From VXNE01 sp965217825 (GTDB lineage: Bacteria; Pseudomonadota; Gammaproteobacteria; Pseudomonadales; Azotimanducaceae), in contig OZ244571.1 of assembly GCA_965217825.1 (NCBI GenBank), forward strand, positions 2,604,001-2,668,000: 64,000 nucleotides of DNA. The letters run 5' to 3'. This document shows, one piece after another, positions 19,251 to 28,584 of this stretch. Position numbers and translations under genes: made by a program. The stretch's first letter is position 1; the number at the start of each line of letters is the position of its first letter. The notes beneath the pieces are model-generated. The model was not told the origin of the DNA and ran no database searches. It worked only from the letters and a program-made list of their open reading frames with translations.

Positions 19251-19656
19251 CCCCGATACGCAACCAGGAACCGACATGCGAATACCGAAACCTCGCCACC
19301 CACGAAACCACCGCCGCGGAGAGCCAAGCGGACCGGTGGCTCCACGCCGGCGAGGCGGTGGAGTACCGGAAGGTCGACCCGGCCACCTGGGATCCGGGCG
19401 AACCGACCCCTTGCCTTCGCTCACCATTTCCTGACCCCACTTACCGAGCGCGGGCCAAGCACCCTCGCACCTCGCTCACCGAGCCCCGGACTCCGCCCTC
19501 CTTCCGCCGCGCATCCGCACGTTCCAGGCCCTTCAACACCCCCCAACGGAGGCAGCCAAGTGGCAGCCCCCGACCCATCAAACGCACTCGAACCGAACAC
19601 CGCAATACTCCGCCGGCCACTCGGTTTGATGAGTCATCTCCCCTATTCTCCTTTGC
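19251..19656. other. Gene-poor stretch with a possible small coding remnant
   Basis: Directly after the previous stop, one plus-strand frame reads YRNLATHETTAAESQADRWL and continues to about 19430 without a usable start codon. It has protein-like composition but no recognised family. The remainder shows only proline- and arginine-rich chance frames. Confidence 0.3.
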
Positions 19657-19728
19657 GCCGACTCGGACTTCATGACCGGTCGGGTCGTGACCGTGGACGG
19701 GGGCGGGCTCTCACCGATTCCCGCCGCG
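19657..19728 (+). pseudogene. SDR C-terminal scrap
   Basis: The frame ADSDFMTGRVVTVDGGG matches the C-terminal cofactor-side loop of short-chain dehydrogenases. Nothing upstream in frame continues the match, so only a short relic remains. Confidence 0.35.
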
Positions 19729-19747
19729 GCTCAGTTCGGGGGACGAC

Positions 19748-20200
19748 TCAACCCTTCGCGCATTTGGTCAACATCCTGTCCAGACCGTTGGCAAACGACT
19801 GCCGGTCGCTTTTGGTCAACGCCGACGGTCCGTCGGTGTATATCCCGCTGGCCCGCAACGTATCCATGAAGTCGCGCATGTTGAGCCGCTGACGGATAGT
19901 CTCCGTGGAATAAAGTTCGCCGCGCGGGCTGAGCGCATGGACGCCGTTCTCCATTGCTTCGGCCGCCAGCGGTATGTCGGCGGTGATGACGAGGTCGCCA
20001 CTCCCGGCTCTCTTCACGATTTCGTTGTCCGCGATATCAAACCCCGGGCTGACCTGCACGAACTCGATGTGTGGGGACGCGGGAACACGAATCGGTTGAT
20101 TGGCGACCAGGGTCACCTTCACCCCGGTCCGTTCGGCCGCCCTGAACAGGATTTCCTTGATCACCACAGGGCACGCATCGGCGTCCACCCATATCTTCAT
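19748..20200 (-). CDS. UPF0178 (YaiI/DUF188) family protein
   Basis: The start was set at ATG 20200, where the family N-terminus MKIWVDADACPVVIKEILF begins; this gives 150 residues, the usual size. The other conserved blocks GDLVITADIPLA and the ALSPRGELY region are present. The family has a PIN-like nuclease-type fold and no settled function. The gene appears intact amid remnants. Confidence 0.9.
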   Translation of the reverse strand: MKIWVDADACPVVIKEILFRAAERTGVKVTLVANQPIRVPASPHIEFVQVSPGFDIADNEIVKRAGSGDLVITADIPLAAEAMENGVHALSPRGELYSTETIRQRLNMRDFMDTLRASGIYTDGPSALTKSDRQSFANGLDRMLTKCAKG

Positions 20201-20290
20201 GTTGCAGTGCCCCGGTGGAACAACGTCTGCCAACCATCATCGCGACGCACCCGGATCGGGTTCCCGAACGATGGTCACGATGCTAACGAG

Positions 20291-20305
20291 TTCTTGTCCG
20301 TAAAC
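20291..20305. repeat. Orphan end of the ISNCY-like element
   Basis: TTCTTGTCCGTAAAC matches the left end of the intact element at 26845 (TTCTTGTCCGAAAAC) with one mismatch. No transposase follows. It marks the point where the copied PhyH leader stops. Confidence 0.55.
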
Positions 20306-20309
20306 GATC

Positions 20310-20565
20310 GTTCCAAAGGCGACCAAGGCCGAGTTCAGGCGCGTATGCAGCTTCTGTCATGGTGCTTTCCTCCGTGCAGATCATCTGAGTCTACGCAGGA
20401 CCAAAGCCAGCCACAATTGGCATAAACGACGACTATCTCGGTCTCTCTGCCCAGCTCATGCAGGTGGCTTTCCGGCAGCCGCGTACCCCGTTACATCGAA
20501 TTCGACCATCAAAAGCCGCGTGGTCGCTGACAGCGTCGCGCCTCGTTGCTTCGTCAACATCTTCT
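20310..20565. repeat. Diverged copy of the leader and first codons of the PhyH gene
   Basis: This stretch is about 85% identical by eye to 48224-48478, in the same orientation. It covers about 13 codons (minus strand MTEAAYAPELGLG), the ribosome site and some 200 bases of upstream DNA. The open frame ends at the IS end near 20305, so it is a beheaded paralogue rather than a gene. Confidence 0.7.
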
Positions 20566-20629
20566 ACCCAACAGTGACGCGCGTCGGTCACACGATCGAC
20601 GAGTTCCGGAAACTGGTGCTCTTGGGCTA

Positions 20630-20834
20630 GTGCTCCGTCAAGTCTAAAAATGCGAGTGTAGCTGCGAGGGATTTTTGGTTCCTGGCGAGCCGCGACGACG
20701 CCGTGTGGCAGGCCCCACACAAGGAGGAGCAACGGAGCCTTCAGCCGGGGAGCGCGAGGGGATACCCCTCGCATGAGAACCATCGGGGGCAAAAAGACCC
20801 GCAGATACCCGTAGATTTGGGCTTGACGGAGCAC
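20630..20834. mobile_element. MITE with IS630-type ends, complete copy
   Basis: A 205-base element flanked by TA on both sides begins GTGCTCCGTCAAG and ends TTGACGGAGCAC, without any coding capacity. It matches 36381-36587 in inverted orientation and 9787-9897 in part. The ends resemble those of the IS630 element in this window (GTGTTCCGTCA), suggesting mobilisation by that transposase. Confidence 0.8.
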
Positions 20835-20837
20835 TAG

Positions 20838-22608
20838 GAGGGCGTCCGAGAACAGGGCACTTGGCGGCATTTTGCTCCTGCTGACGCGTATCGGCTCATG
20901 TCGGTTGCTCCGGCAACACGGCCCCGCCACGCGGCAAGTCGAGCCCAGACGTCTCGTTATGCTTTTTTCGACTGAAAAGGGGCGCGGCCAGACCGTTTCG
21001 TCACTTCCAGAGATCCCGCGGGCCCGATTCTACGCCATCGCCGCCCTTTGCCCGAACTCCAGGCACACCGCTCCCCGGAGCGCCGCATGGACCATTTTCT
21101 TGACGTTGTGCGCGGAGCAGACCAGCGAGAACTCGCTGTCCACCTTCGACTTGCCCCGCACACCGAAACCCCGGAAACCCGTGTTCTTGATCTGCCCGAA
21201 CACCGGTTCCACTATCGCCTTGCGGCGTCGGTAAACGGCCCGACCCTCCGGCCGCGACATCCGCTCGTTCATCGCCCGGCGCAACGGCTCTTGGCCATCG
21301 CTCGTCACCGTCCGCGCCGCCCCGGACTTCGACCGGCAACAGCGATCGTGATAGGCGCAGGCCGCGCAAACCTCGGCCTCGCCCCGATACTCGCGCCGGC
21401 CCCGGGCGTCCACGCGCCGCAACGCCAGGAACTGGCCGCCGGGACAATGAAAACCGTCCCGCGCCTCGTCGTAGCGAAAGTCCGCCTTCACCAAGGGGCG
21501 ATCGCTGTCCTCCACGCCGGTCGCGGCCGGCTTCTCGCCGCGGTCCGTCGCGATGTACGCCTCCACCCCCCGGTCCGACACCGCCCGCAGGTTGTCCCCC
21601 GAGTAATAGCCGTTGTCCAGGCTCATCTTGTCCGGCAAGCGGCCGCTCGACGCCTCCAGCTCGTCCAGCGCCCGGCCGACCTCGCCTTGGTCGTTCGCCG
21701 CTTGGCTGACGTGTTGGCCGACAATGATCTGCGCGTCCCCGTCCACCCCGATCTGCGCGTTGTAGGCGTAATCGAACGCCCCCTTCTTGCCCATGATCCG
21801 CGCGTCCTTGTCGGCGAAGCTGATCTGCTTCTTGTCCTCGATCTCCCGCCCCGGCCGCAGCTCCGCCTCGCGCGCCTCCAGCGCCCGCTTCGCCTCGCGT
21901 ATCCGCTCCAGGCGCTGTTCCTTGTCGCGCAAGTCCTCCCGCAACTCGTAGCCCGTGGCGTCCCGGTACGCGCGGTCCTCCTCCTCGTCGCAGCGCCGCG
22001 CCTGTTCCGACAGCGCCTCGATCTCCTCGCACAGCGCGCGCTCCCGCTCCCGCATCCGACCGTAGCTCATCGCCTTGTGCTTCGAACTGTTCGCCTTGAA
22101 CTTCGAGCCGTCCAGACTCACATGGCCCAGCGAAGCCATGTCGAGCTCCAGCGCCATGCGCACCGTCTGCTTGAAGCAGGACCGGAAAAAGTCCCCGCGG
22201 TCCTTGCGGAAATCGCTCAGCACCCGAAAGTTCGGGCAGTGCTTGCCCGCGATGTGCATGAACCCCAAATCCTCGTTGCACCGCTTCTCGATCTGCCGCG
22301 AACTGAAAACCCCGTGGCTGTACGCGTATATCAGAATCGAGACGATCTGCCGCGGCGCGTACGCGCGCTGGCCCCGGCGGCTGTATCGGGCGTCCACCTC
22401 CGAGGTGTCCAACTGCTCGAACAAGTCCCGATACACGAAACAATCGTGGTCGTCCGGCAGCAGGTCGAAAACGTTGCTGGGGAAAAGTTGGCTCTGGGAG
22501 TAATCCGCCGGGTAGTCCTTGAAGGGAGGCATCCAACACCCTCTCGTCAGCAAGGATCAAACGATATCACAAAGGATATGCGGGGGGTGCCCGTTCTCGG
22601 ACAGCCTC
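20838..22608 (-). mobile_element. IS1182 family insertion sequence
   Basis: The element is bounded by imperfect inverted repeats (GAGGGCGTCCGAGAACAGGG on the left, matching CTGTCCGAGAACGGG read from the right). It is flanked on both sides by the palindrome CTAG at 20834-20837 and 22609-22612. It contains one intact transposase gene. Its left CTAG is formed partly by the end of the neighbouring MITE. Confidence 0.8.
21030..22532 (-). CDS. IS1182 family transposase
   Basis: The 500-residue protein from ATG 22532 has the IS1182 N-terminal domain (SRRGQRAYAPRQIVSILIYA, FSSRQIEKRC). It also has the segment VSLDGSKFKANSSKHKAMSY with the first catalytic aspartate, a coiled insertion, the second aspartate in MSLDNGYYSGDNL, and the C-terminal RRKAIVEPVFGQIKN with the catalytic glutamate. 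The frame is uninterrupted, so the element may still be active. The overlapping minus-strand frame with low-complexity glycine/arginine content was rejected. Confidence 0.93.
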   Translation of the reverse strand: MPPFKDYPADYSQSQLFPSNVFDLLPDDHDCFVYRDLFEQLDTSEVDARYSRRGQRAYAPRQIVSILIYAYSHGVFSSRQIEKRCNEDLGFMHIAGKHCPNFRVLSDFRKDRGDFFRSCFKQTVRMALELDMASLGHVSLDGSKFKANSSKHKAMSYGRMRERERALCEEIEALSEQARRCDEEEDRAYRDATGYELREDLRDKEQRLERIREAKRALEAREAELRPGREIEDKKQISFADKDARIMGKKGAFDYAYNAQIGVDGDAQIIVGQHVSQAANDQGEVGRALDELEASSGRLPDKMSLDNGYYSGDNLRAVSDRGVEAYIATDRGEKPAATGVEDSDRPLVKADFRYDEARDGFHCPGGQFLALRRVDARGRREYRGEAEVCAACAYHDRCCRSKSGAARTVTSDGQEPLRRAMNERMSRPEGRAVYRRRKAIVEPVFGQIKNTGFRGFGVRGKSKVDSEFSLVCSAHNVKKMVHAALRGAVCLEFGQRAAMA

Positions 22609-22615
22609 CTAGGTG

Positions 22616-22857
22616 TTAGGGCGGGTGTGGCGCGTCGAGGTGAACGATGGACTGTCGTCCGTTTCGTTTCACTTTGAACCCTGCGGATTCGAGAAGGGCA
22701 ACGAAATCGGGGGCACCGTAGTCGTGAGCATGCGCGAGGGCGATCAACCAGTGCGTCTTGCCGCCAGCCGCGCCGCCGCCTCGGTCACCGACAACTTCGC
22801 CGCCTCCAGATTGTCGCGCAGTATCTCGCCCGGATGGCAAGGATTCAGCATAGTCAT
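22616..22857 (-). pseudogene. HigA-type antitoxin, truncated and frameshifted
   Basis: The start MLNPCHPGEILRDNLEAAKL and the helix SVTEAAARLAA are the classical N-terminus of HigA (XRE) antitoxins. After about 35 residues the frame stops. A different frame (HWLIALAHAHDYGAPDFVAL) then runs to 22616 and does not look like HigA. The gene seems to have been deleted and joined to an unrelated gene end next to the IS1182 insertion. Confidence 0.6.
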
Positions 22858-22876
22858 GATCGGCATTCCTCTTCGT

Positions 22877-23151
22877 TCATTGGTAGTCCACCAAATCTAC
22901 GTCCACGGCCTCATTGTCCTCGAATCGGAACACGACGCGCCGGTTGCCCGACACGCGGATGCTCCAGGATCCGCCATGTCGCCCTTCAGCGGATGCAGGC
23001 GGTAGCCGGGCTGTGCAGCGAGATCGCCGGGATGCCGCGCCTCGTCCAACAGGGTCAGAACCCGCCTCAGCTTCGGCACCAGGTCGCCCGGTAGTTAACG
23101 CCCGCGATCCTGCTCGGCCAGGGCGCGGAGTCCCTTGTGCCTGATGCGCAT
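22877..23151 (-). pseudogene. HigB-type toxin (RelE superfamily), broken
   Basis: Pieces KGLRALAEQDRGR, VPKLRRVLTLLDEARHPGDL, GYRLHPLKGDM and WSIRVSGNRRVVFRFEDNEA together match HigB mRNA interferases. An in-frame stop after residue 18 and a frameshift after GDM separate them. It would precede the higA relic in the usual toxin-first order, so both genes of the module are dead. Confidence 0.7.
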
Positions 23152-23452
23152 GGCGCAGTCGTCTCCTGTAACGTCCCGCGTTGCAACACTTTCGGAGGAA
23201 GCAACAGACCCTCGCGACCTGACCGGCTACGCCGTCGTTTTCCTCCCGTGCCTCGGAGTCCCAACATTGGTCATGGACACCCCGGAGACGGCCGCCTCGT
23301 GGTACCTGGCGTTCCTCTTCCTCCAGTACCTCCTCATCGTCGTCGCCGCCCGAACCTACGGAATCCGGCTTGTTTGCACGGTGCTTGCCATCGCTTCCAA
23401 CACCTCGATGCCTCCATCCCGGCAATAACAACACTCAAGGACCTCATCCGAA
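23152..23452. other. Non-coding stretch upstream of the MBL gene fragment
   Basis: No convincing gene was found on either strand. It probably contains the promoter region of the metallo-beta-lactamase-fold gene. Confidence 0.4.
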
Positions 23453-23794
23453 ATGGTCAAACTCCACTTCCTCAACGTCAACCAGGGTGACTGCATCATC
23501 ATCGAGCACGACTCCGGGCGAGTTACCGTCTTCGACATCTGCGCGGGGAACATCCCAAGAGCCCAACACACCCTCACGGAAGCCGTCGCAAAAATCCTCA
23601 GCCCAGCCAAAGGCAACTTCCGGATGTGCGAACACCCCACCAATCCGCTTGACTACCTGTCGAACAAGCTCGCCCGCACGGACATCTGGCGCTTCATCCT
23701 CTCGCACCCCGACATGGACCATCTCGATGGGTTCGATGCGCTCTTCGACCAGTTTCGCGTCCAGCACTTCTTGGGACTCCGGCGCGAAGAGAAG
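23453..23794 (+). pseudogene. MBL-fold (ComEC-type) hydrolase, N-terminal half
   Basis: MVKLHFLNVNQGDCIIIEHD begins a ComEC-like metallo-beta-lactamase fold, and SHPDMDHLDG supplies the metal-binding HxxxxDH-type motif. The match stops exactly where the LRR duplication starts at 23795; after that the frame is antisense to LRR DNA. The matching C-terminal half, with the later metal ligands, is at 30541-30906, so one gene has been split by about 6.7 kb. Confidence 0.75.
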
Positions 23795-24399
23795 CGAGGA
23801 CGCTTGGAGCAGGTGCGTGGGGTTCCTGCGCGACCACGCGTGACATCGCACGCCAGCCTACACGGCCAGGGGACGCACGGTCTGTCAGTCGGTCGTGACG
23901 GGCTGGTCGAAGCTAATGCTGACCCCTCTTTGCTGAAGCACTGGAACATGCTCGTTCAAAGACTCGGCACTCAACGGATTCCGGCGAACGTCTATGCTGT
24001 CCCCCTCCCCCAGTCCCTCGTTCTCCACGAGTGGCGACAGCCCAGATATACCGTTCATGTGAAGATCCAGGTTGGTCAGCGACGTCAGTCCCGCGAGCGG
24101 CGACAGATCGGACACACCGTTCTCCGACAAGATCAGGTCCTCTAACGCGGTGAGGTCCGTCAGCGGCGAAATGTCCGATATGTCGTTCACAGAAAGGTCC
24201 AATTCGGTCAGCGACGTCAAGCCGGACAGCGGTGCCAGGTCCGATATGCCATTTGTTTCTAAATGCAGAGACCTCAGAGAGGCCAGGCCCGACAGCGGCG
24301 AAATGTCCGATACGTTGTTGGCGCCAAGATCCAAGTCAGCCAGCGCAGTCAGACCTGACAGTGTCGAGACGTCCGATATGTCGTTTGCCTGAAGCTCTA

Positions 24400-25633
24400 G
24401 TGTTCCGTCATAATTTAATTTGAGGATAGACGGACTTCAGCTTGCGGCGCGCGTCGCCGATCCCCATGTGCCAGTCGACGCCGCGCTGGGCGTTGTTGAC
24501 ATCGGTGGACCACGCCGCGATTTCTTCGCGCAGCGTATCGATGTCGCCGATGCGGCGATCTTTCAGGCATTGCCGCGTCATGCAGCTGAGTTCGCTCTCC
24601 GCGACGTTCAGCCAGCTGCCGTGCTTCGGCGTGTGGCAGAACTCGATGCGGCGCACCAGGGCGCGCGCCCGGGCCGGCTCGAACACTTCGTAGAAGGCGC
24701 CTCGGGTATGCGTGTTGAGGTTGTCGGACACCAGCGTGACACGCTCGCAGCCGGCGTGGCGGCCCTCCAGCAACTCCGCCACCTCGCGCGCCCAATCGGA
24801 CTTCGTGCGGCGCGGGCGCGCAGTCGCCCGCCGAAATCCAGCCAAGGGCTCGCAGAACAGGAAGATCGACGCCGTGCCGGCGCGCTCGTACTCGTAATCG
24901 ACGCGCCGCGGGCGCTTCGCGGTGGCCGCGATCGGACGCCGAGTCTCCCGCACCAGCTGCACTGGCTGCTCGTCCATGCACAGCACCGGCCAAGCGGCGT
25001 CGTAGGGCCTCGCGTAGGCGTCCAGCACCCGCTCCATGTTCGCCGCGAACTCGGCGTCGGCCTCCGGCGGAATCACCCAGTACGCGACCTTGCGTCCGCT
25101 GACGCCGTTTTTTTTAGCGTCCGCCGAACGGTCTCGTGACTCAACGACTCGACGATCTCCAACTCCACCGCGCGCCGCGCCAACAGCCGCAGCGACCAGT
25201 TCGCGTAGCCCGGCGGCGGCGCGCCCAGGCGCAGCGCGATCAACTGCGACTCCTGCTCGCCGTCGAGCCGCTTCTCCACCGGCGGCGTCGCCCGGCGCTT
25301 GCGCTCCAGCGCCGCCGCGAAGCCTTCCAGCACGAAGCGCCGCCTGACGTTCTCCGCCGTCTGCCGACGGCACGAGTAGGCTTCCGAGATTTGCCGGTCC
25401 GTCCAACGCGGCCCGTCCTCGTCGGCCTGCAGCAGGATCCGCGCCCGCCGCGCCTTCTGGCTGCCGCCCGACAGCTTCCGAACCGCCTCGCGGCACCACT
25501 CCCGCTCCTCCTCCGTCAGCCGAACCACGTATATCTTCCGCATGGGAAACCTCCGCCGTCCCCCAACAGCGCCTTCCCGTCACATTCTAAAGCCCGATCA
25601 CCAATATCCCTAATCTTATTTGTGACGGAACAC
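24400..25633 (-). mobile_element. IS630 family insertion sequence, copy 1
   Basis: A 1234-base element with 11-base perfect inverted ends GTGTTCCGTCA/TGACGGAACAC. Comparison with the uninterrupted LRR copy shows that the target was a single TA, duplicated to TA on both sides, the hallmark of IS630. A second copy of identical length and identical translations is at 53114-54347. Confidence 0.95.
24408..25543 (-). CDS. IS630 transposase made by programmed -1 frameshift (copy 1)
   Basis: The first frame from ATG 25543 encodes the helix-turn-helix half (RWTDRQISEAYSCRRQTAEN). At the run CTAAAAAAAAC near 25106-25116 a -1 shift joins it to the catalytic half. That half contains VLCMDEQPVQL, TLVSDNLNTH and WLNVAESELS, giving the DDE triad. 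The joined product is about 378 residues, close to the family norm. Without slippage only a 156-residue DNA-binding protein would form. Confidence 0.85.
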
Positions 25634-26844
25634 TAGGTTGGTCAATGACGTCAGGCCCGACAGCGACGTCAGATCCGATATCCTGTTGCTGCCAAGATGT
25701 AGATCCGTCATCGCGGTCAGGCTCGCCAGTGCCGACAGCTCCGATATGTCGTTGTATGGAAGGGGTAAGTGTCTTTAATGCCGTCAGGCGCGAGAGCGGC
25801 GAAATGTCCGATATGTTATTCGCCAGCAGGTACAGCCCGGTCAGCGACGTAAGGCCCGATAGCGCCGTCAGGTCCGAAATCCTGTTGCTGCCAAGGTGTA
25901 GGTCTGCCATCGCGGTCAGTCCCGCCAGTGGCGCCAGTTCCGATATCTCGTTGTATGAAAGGAAAAGTGTCCTTAGTGCCGTCAGGCCTGAGATTGGGGA
26001 GACGTCTGACACGTGATTGTCGAAGAGATACAGGATGGTCAGCGATGTCAGGCCCGATAACGGGGAGACATCTGACACGTTGTTGTAGCCAAGATGCAAG
26101 GTGGTCAGCGATGTCAGACCCGACAACGGCGACAGGTCCGATATCCCATTGAACGAAAGGGCGAGTACCTTCAACGCTGTCAGCCCCGATAGCGGCCAAA
26201 TGTCCGATATCCCGTTGATGCTGAGGCTCAAGTCAGTCAGGGACGTCAGGCCCGATAACGGGGAGACGTCTGACACGTCGTTGCTGCCAAGATGCAAGGT
26301 GATCAACGACGTCAGGCCCGACAGCGGCGACAGATCCGATATCTCATTGATCGAAAGGAACAGTTCCTCCAGCGAGGTCAGGCCCGATAACGGCGATACA
26401 TCCGATATCCCATTGAACGCAAGGACCAGTTCCTTCAACGCCGTCAGATCCGACAATGGCGAAAGGTCTGATATCTCGTTCACGCCGACCGCCAAGTCAA
26501 CTAGTGACGTCAGGCCCGACAACGGCGACAGGTCCCGAATCTCATTGAAAGAAAGGTCCAGTTCCATCAACGCTGTCAGATCCGACAGCGGCGAAAGGTC
26601 CGATATCTTGTTCGAATAGAGCTTCAGGGAACTCAGCGCTGTCAAGCCGGAAAGTGGCGCCAGATCCGAGATCCTGTTCTCGCTAATATCCAGGGTCGAA
26701 AGACCAGGCAGGTTCGACAGCGGTGTCAGGTCCGAGATCCCGTTTAGCCTGATATTCAGCGTCGAAAGACCTGTCATGTTCGACAGCGGCGTCAGGTCCG
26801 AGATCCGGTTTCGCCTGATAGCCAGGGTTGAAAGACTAGGTAGT

Positions 26845-28584
26845 TCTTGTCCGAAAACTCTCAACGCATTGATTATATTGGAGAAAATAGCGAAAAGAGT
26901 GGCTTTGAACCGGCGTTTCGGATATCCTCTGTTTTCGTAACCCAATGAAAACATTGGAAAAGCCAAAACGCCGGAGGTGCGAATGCGCGAAAAACGCAAC
27001 GCGCAAACAAGCTTATTCGATCCGCAAGCCGTGGACCACCCCGTCGCCGTCGAGCTGGAGCGGGCGTCCGCGTGGCTGGACGCGCACCCGGAGCTGCTCG
27101 CCGAGATCGCCGCCGACCTCGGCGCGCGGTCGGGGTCGGGGCGCGGCCGCCGCGGCCTGAGCTGCGAGACGGTGCTGCGCTGCGCGGTGCTCAAGCATCT
27201 GCGCCAGGAGACGTACCGGGGCCTGGAGTTCGCGCTGCGGGACTCGCTTTCGGCGCGGCGCTTCGCGCGGGTGGAGGCGGGGCGGCTGCCGGGCAAATCG
27301 GCGCTGCAGTCGACCATCGGCTCGATCCGCGCCGAGACCTGGGAGCGCATCAACCGCTGCTTGCTGGGCGCGGCGCGCGACGAGAAGGTCGAGCCGGGGG
27401 ATCAAGTCCGCGTCGACAGCACGGTGACCCATACGCACATTCTGGAGCCTTCGGACAGCCAGCTGCTGCGCGACGGCGTGCGCGTGCTGACGCGGCTGCT
27501 GGTCGCGGCGCGCAAGGAGCTGGGGGCGGACGCGGTGCGCTTCCACGATCACCGCCGTGCGGCGAAGCGACGCGCCCTGGAGATCGGGTCGCAACGCGGC
27601 GCGGCGAAGCGGGCGCGGACCTACCGCAAGCTGCTGCGGCTGCTGGCGCGGACGGTCGGCTATGTCGAGGCGGCGCTGCCGGCGGTGTCGGCGGCGGGGA
27701 CGCCCTGGGCGCGGGCGTGGGCGGAGACCGCCGCCGAATACGGCGATCTGCTCGCCCGCGTGGTGGATCAGACGACGCGGCGGGTGTTCGAGGGCGAGAC
27801 GGTGCCGGCGGCGGAGAAGATTGTGAGCCTGTTCGAGCCGCACACGGACATCATCCGCAAGGGCGGGCGCAAGACGCACTACGGGCACAAGGTCAACTTC
27901 ACCACCGGGCGCAGCGGGCTGGTGCTGGACGCGGTGGTGGAGGACGGCAATCCGGCTGACAGCGCGCGCTGCCTGCCGATGGTGGAGCGGCATGTCGAGC
28001 ACTACGGCGCGGCGCCGTCGCGGGCGGCGTTCGACGGCGGCTACGCGTCGCGCGGGAACCTGAAGGAGGCGAAGGACTTGGGGGTGGCGCATGTCGTGTT
28101 CAACAAGAAGCGCGGCATCAAGGTCGCGGACATGACCCCGTCGTCGTGGCTGTACGCGCGGCTGAAGCGCTTCCGCGCCGGCATCGAGGCGGGCATCTCG
28201 TACCTGAAGCGGTGCTTCGGCCTCGGCCTCTGCCGCTGGCGCGGCCTGCCGCGCTTCAAGGCCTACGTGCAGTCGGCGGTGTTCGCGCACAACCTGATGC
28301 GCCTCGTTCGGCTGCGGCCCAAACCTGTCTGACGCCCCCGATCGCCCGTTGTCGCGGACCGGTTCGGAAAACCGGCGGGCGCCCCTTGCCCGTCCGCTCC
28401 GAAACGGCAGATTGTCCGGCGAAACGGGCGCCGGGAAGCGCCCGCGGAGGGCGAGATGGGCCGGGACCCATCCGGGATCGTCCGGGATCGGCCATTTTTT
28501 GTCGCCCGGCGAGGCGTGTGAGACAATGATCGGCCCGCTCCAACCCAGCCTCGATTCCAAGGCTCGTCCTTATACGGACAAGAA
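26845..28584 (+). mobile_element. ISNCY-like insertion sequence, complete
   Basis: The element spans 1740 bases with ends TTCTTGTCCG and CGGACAAGAA. Comparison with the intact LRR copy shows an exact 8-base target duplication CTAGGTAG at 26837-26844 and 28585-28592. It carries one transposase gene. A fragment of a related transposase lies at 17130-17376 and a lone end at 20291. Confidence 0.92.
26983..28332 (+). CDS. ISNCY-like (ISDol1 type) transposase
   Basis: ATG 26983 follows GGAGG at good spacing and gives a 449-residue protein. It begins MREKRNAQTSLFDPQ and contains LKHLRQETYRGLEFALRDS, DQVRVDSTVTHTHI (first acidic residue) and AAFDGGYASRGNL (second). The C-terminal region RFRAGIEAGISYLKRCFGL supplies the glutamate of a DDE triad. 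The frame is intact, so the element may be active. Assignment to the ISNCY group is from recall of similar annotated transposases. Confidence 0.88.
   Translation: MREKRNAQTSLFDPQAVDHPVAVELERASAWLDAHPELLAEIAADLGARSGSGRGRRGLSCETVLRCAVLKHLRQETYRGLEFALRDSLSARRFARVEAGRLPGKSALQSTIGSIRAETWERINRCLLGAARDEKVEPGDQVRVDSTVTHTHILEPSDSQLLRDGVRVLTRLLVAARKELGADAVRFHDHRRAAKRRALEIGSQRGAAKRARTYRKLLRLLARTVGYVEAALPAVSAAGTPWARAWAETAAEYGDLLARVVDQTTRRVFEGETVPAAEKIVSLFEPHTDIIRKGGRKTHYGHKVNFTTGRSGLVLDAVVEDGNPADSARCLPMVERHVEHYGAAPSRAAFDGGYASRGNLKEAKDLGVAHVVFNKKRGIKVADMTPSSWLYARLKRFRAGIEAGISYLKRCFGLGLCRWRGLPRFKAYVQSAVFAHNLMRLVRLRPKPV

Noticed and set aside
21001..22560. 519-residue glycine/arginine-rich frame overlapping the IS1182 transposase
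   Set aside because: It has low-complexity composition and no family motifs. The overlapping 507-codon frame has all IS1182 hallmarks.
26101..26619. Plus-strand repetitive proteins (SDVRPDNGDRSD type) opposite the LRR genes
   Set aside because: These are antisense shadows of the 66-base LRR repeat and occur identically opposite both LRR copies.
25587..27353. 588-residue protein with LRR repeats and a long novel N-terminus
   Set aside because: The N-terminus is antisense to the ISNCY-like transposase, and the C-terminal frame is shifted by the extra G. It is an artefact of the IS insertion.
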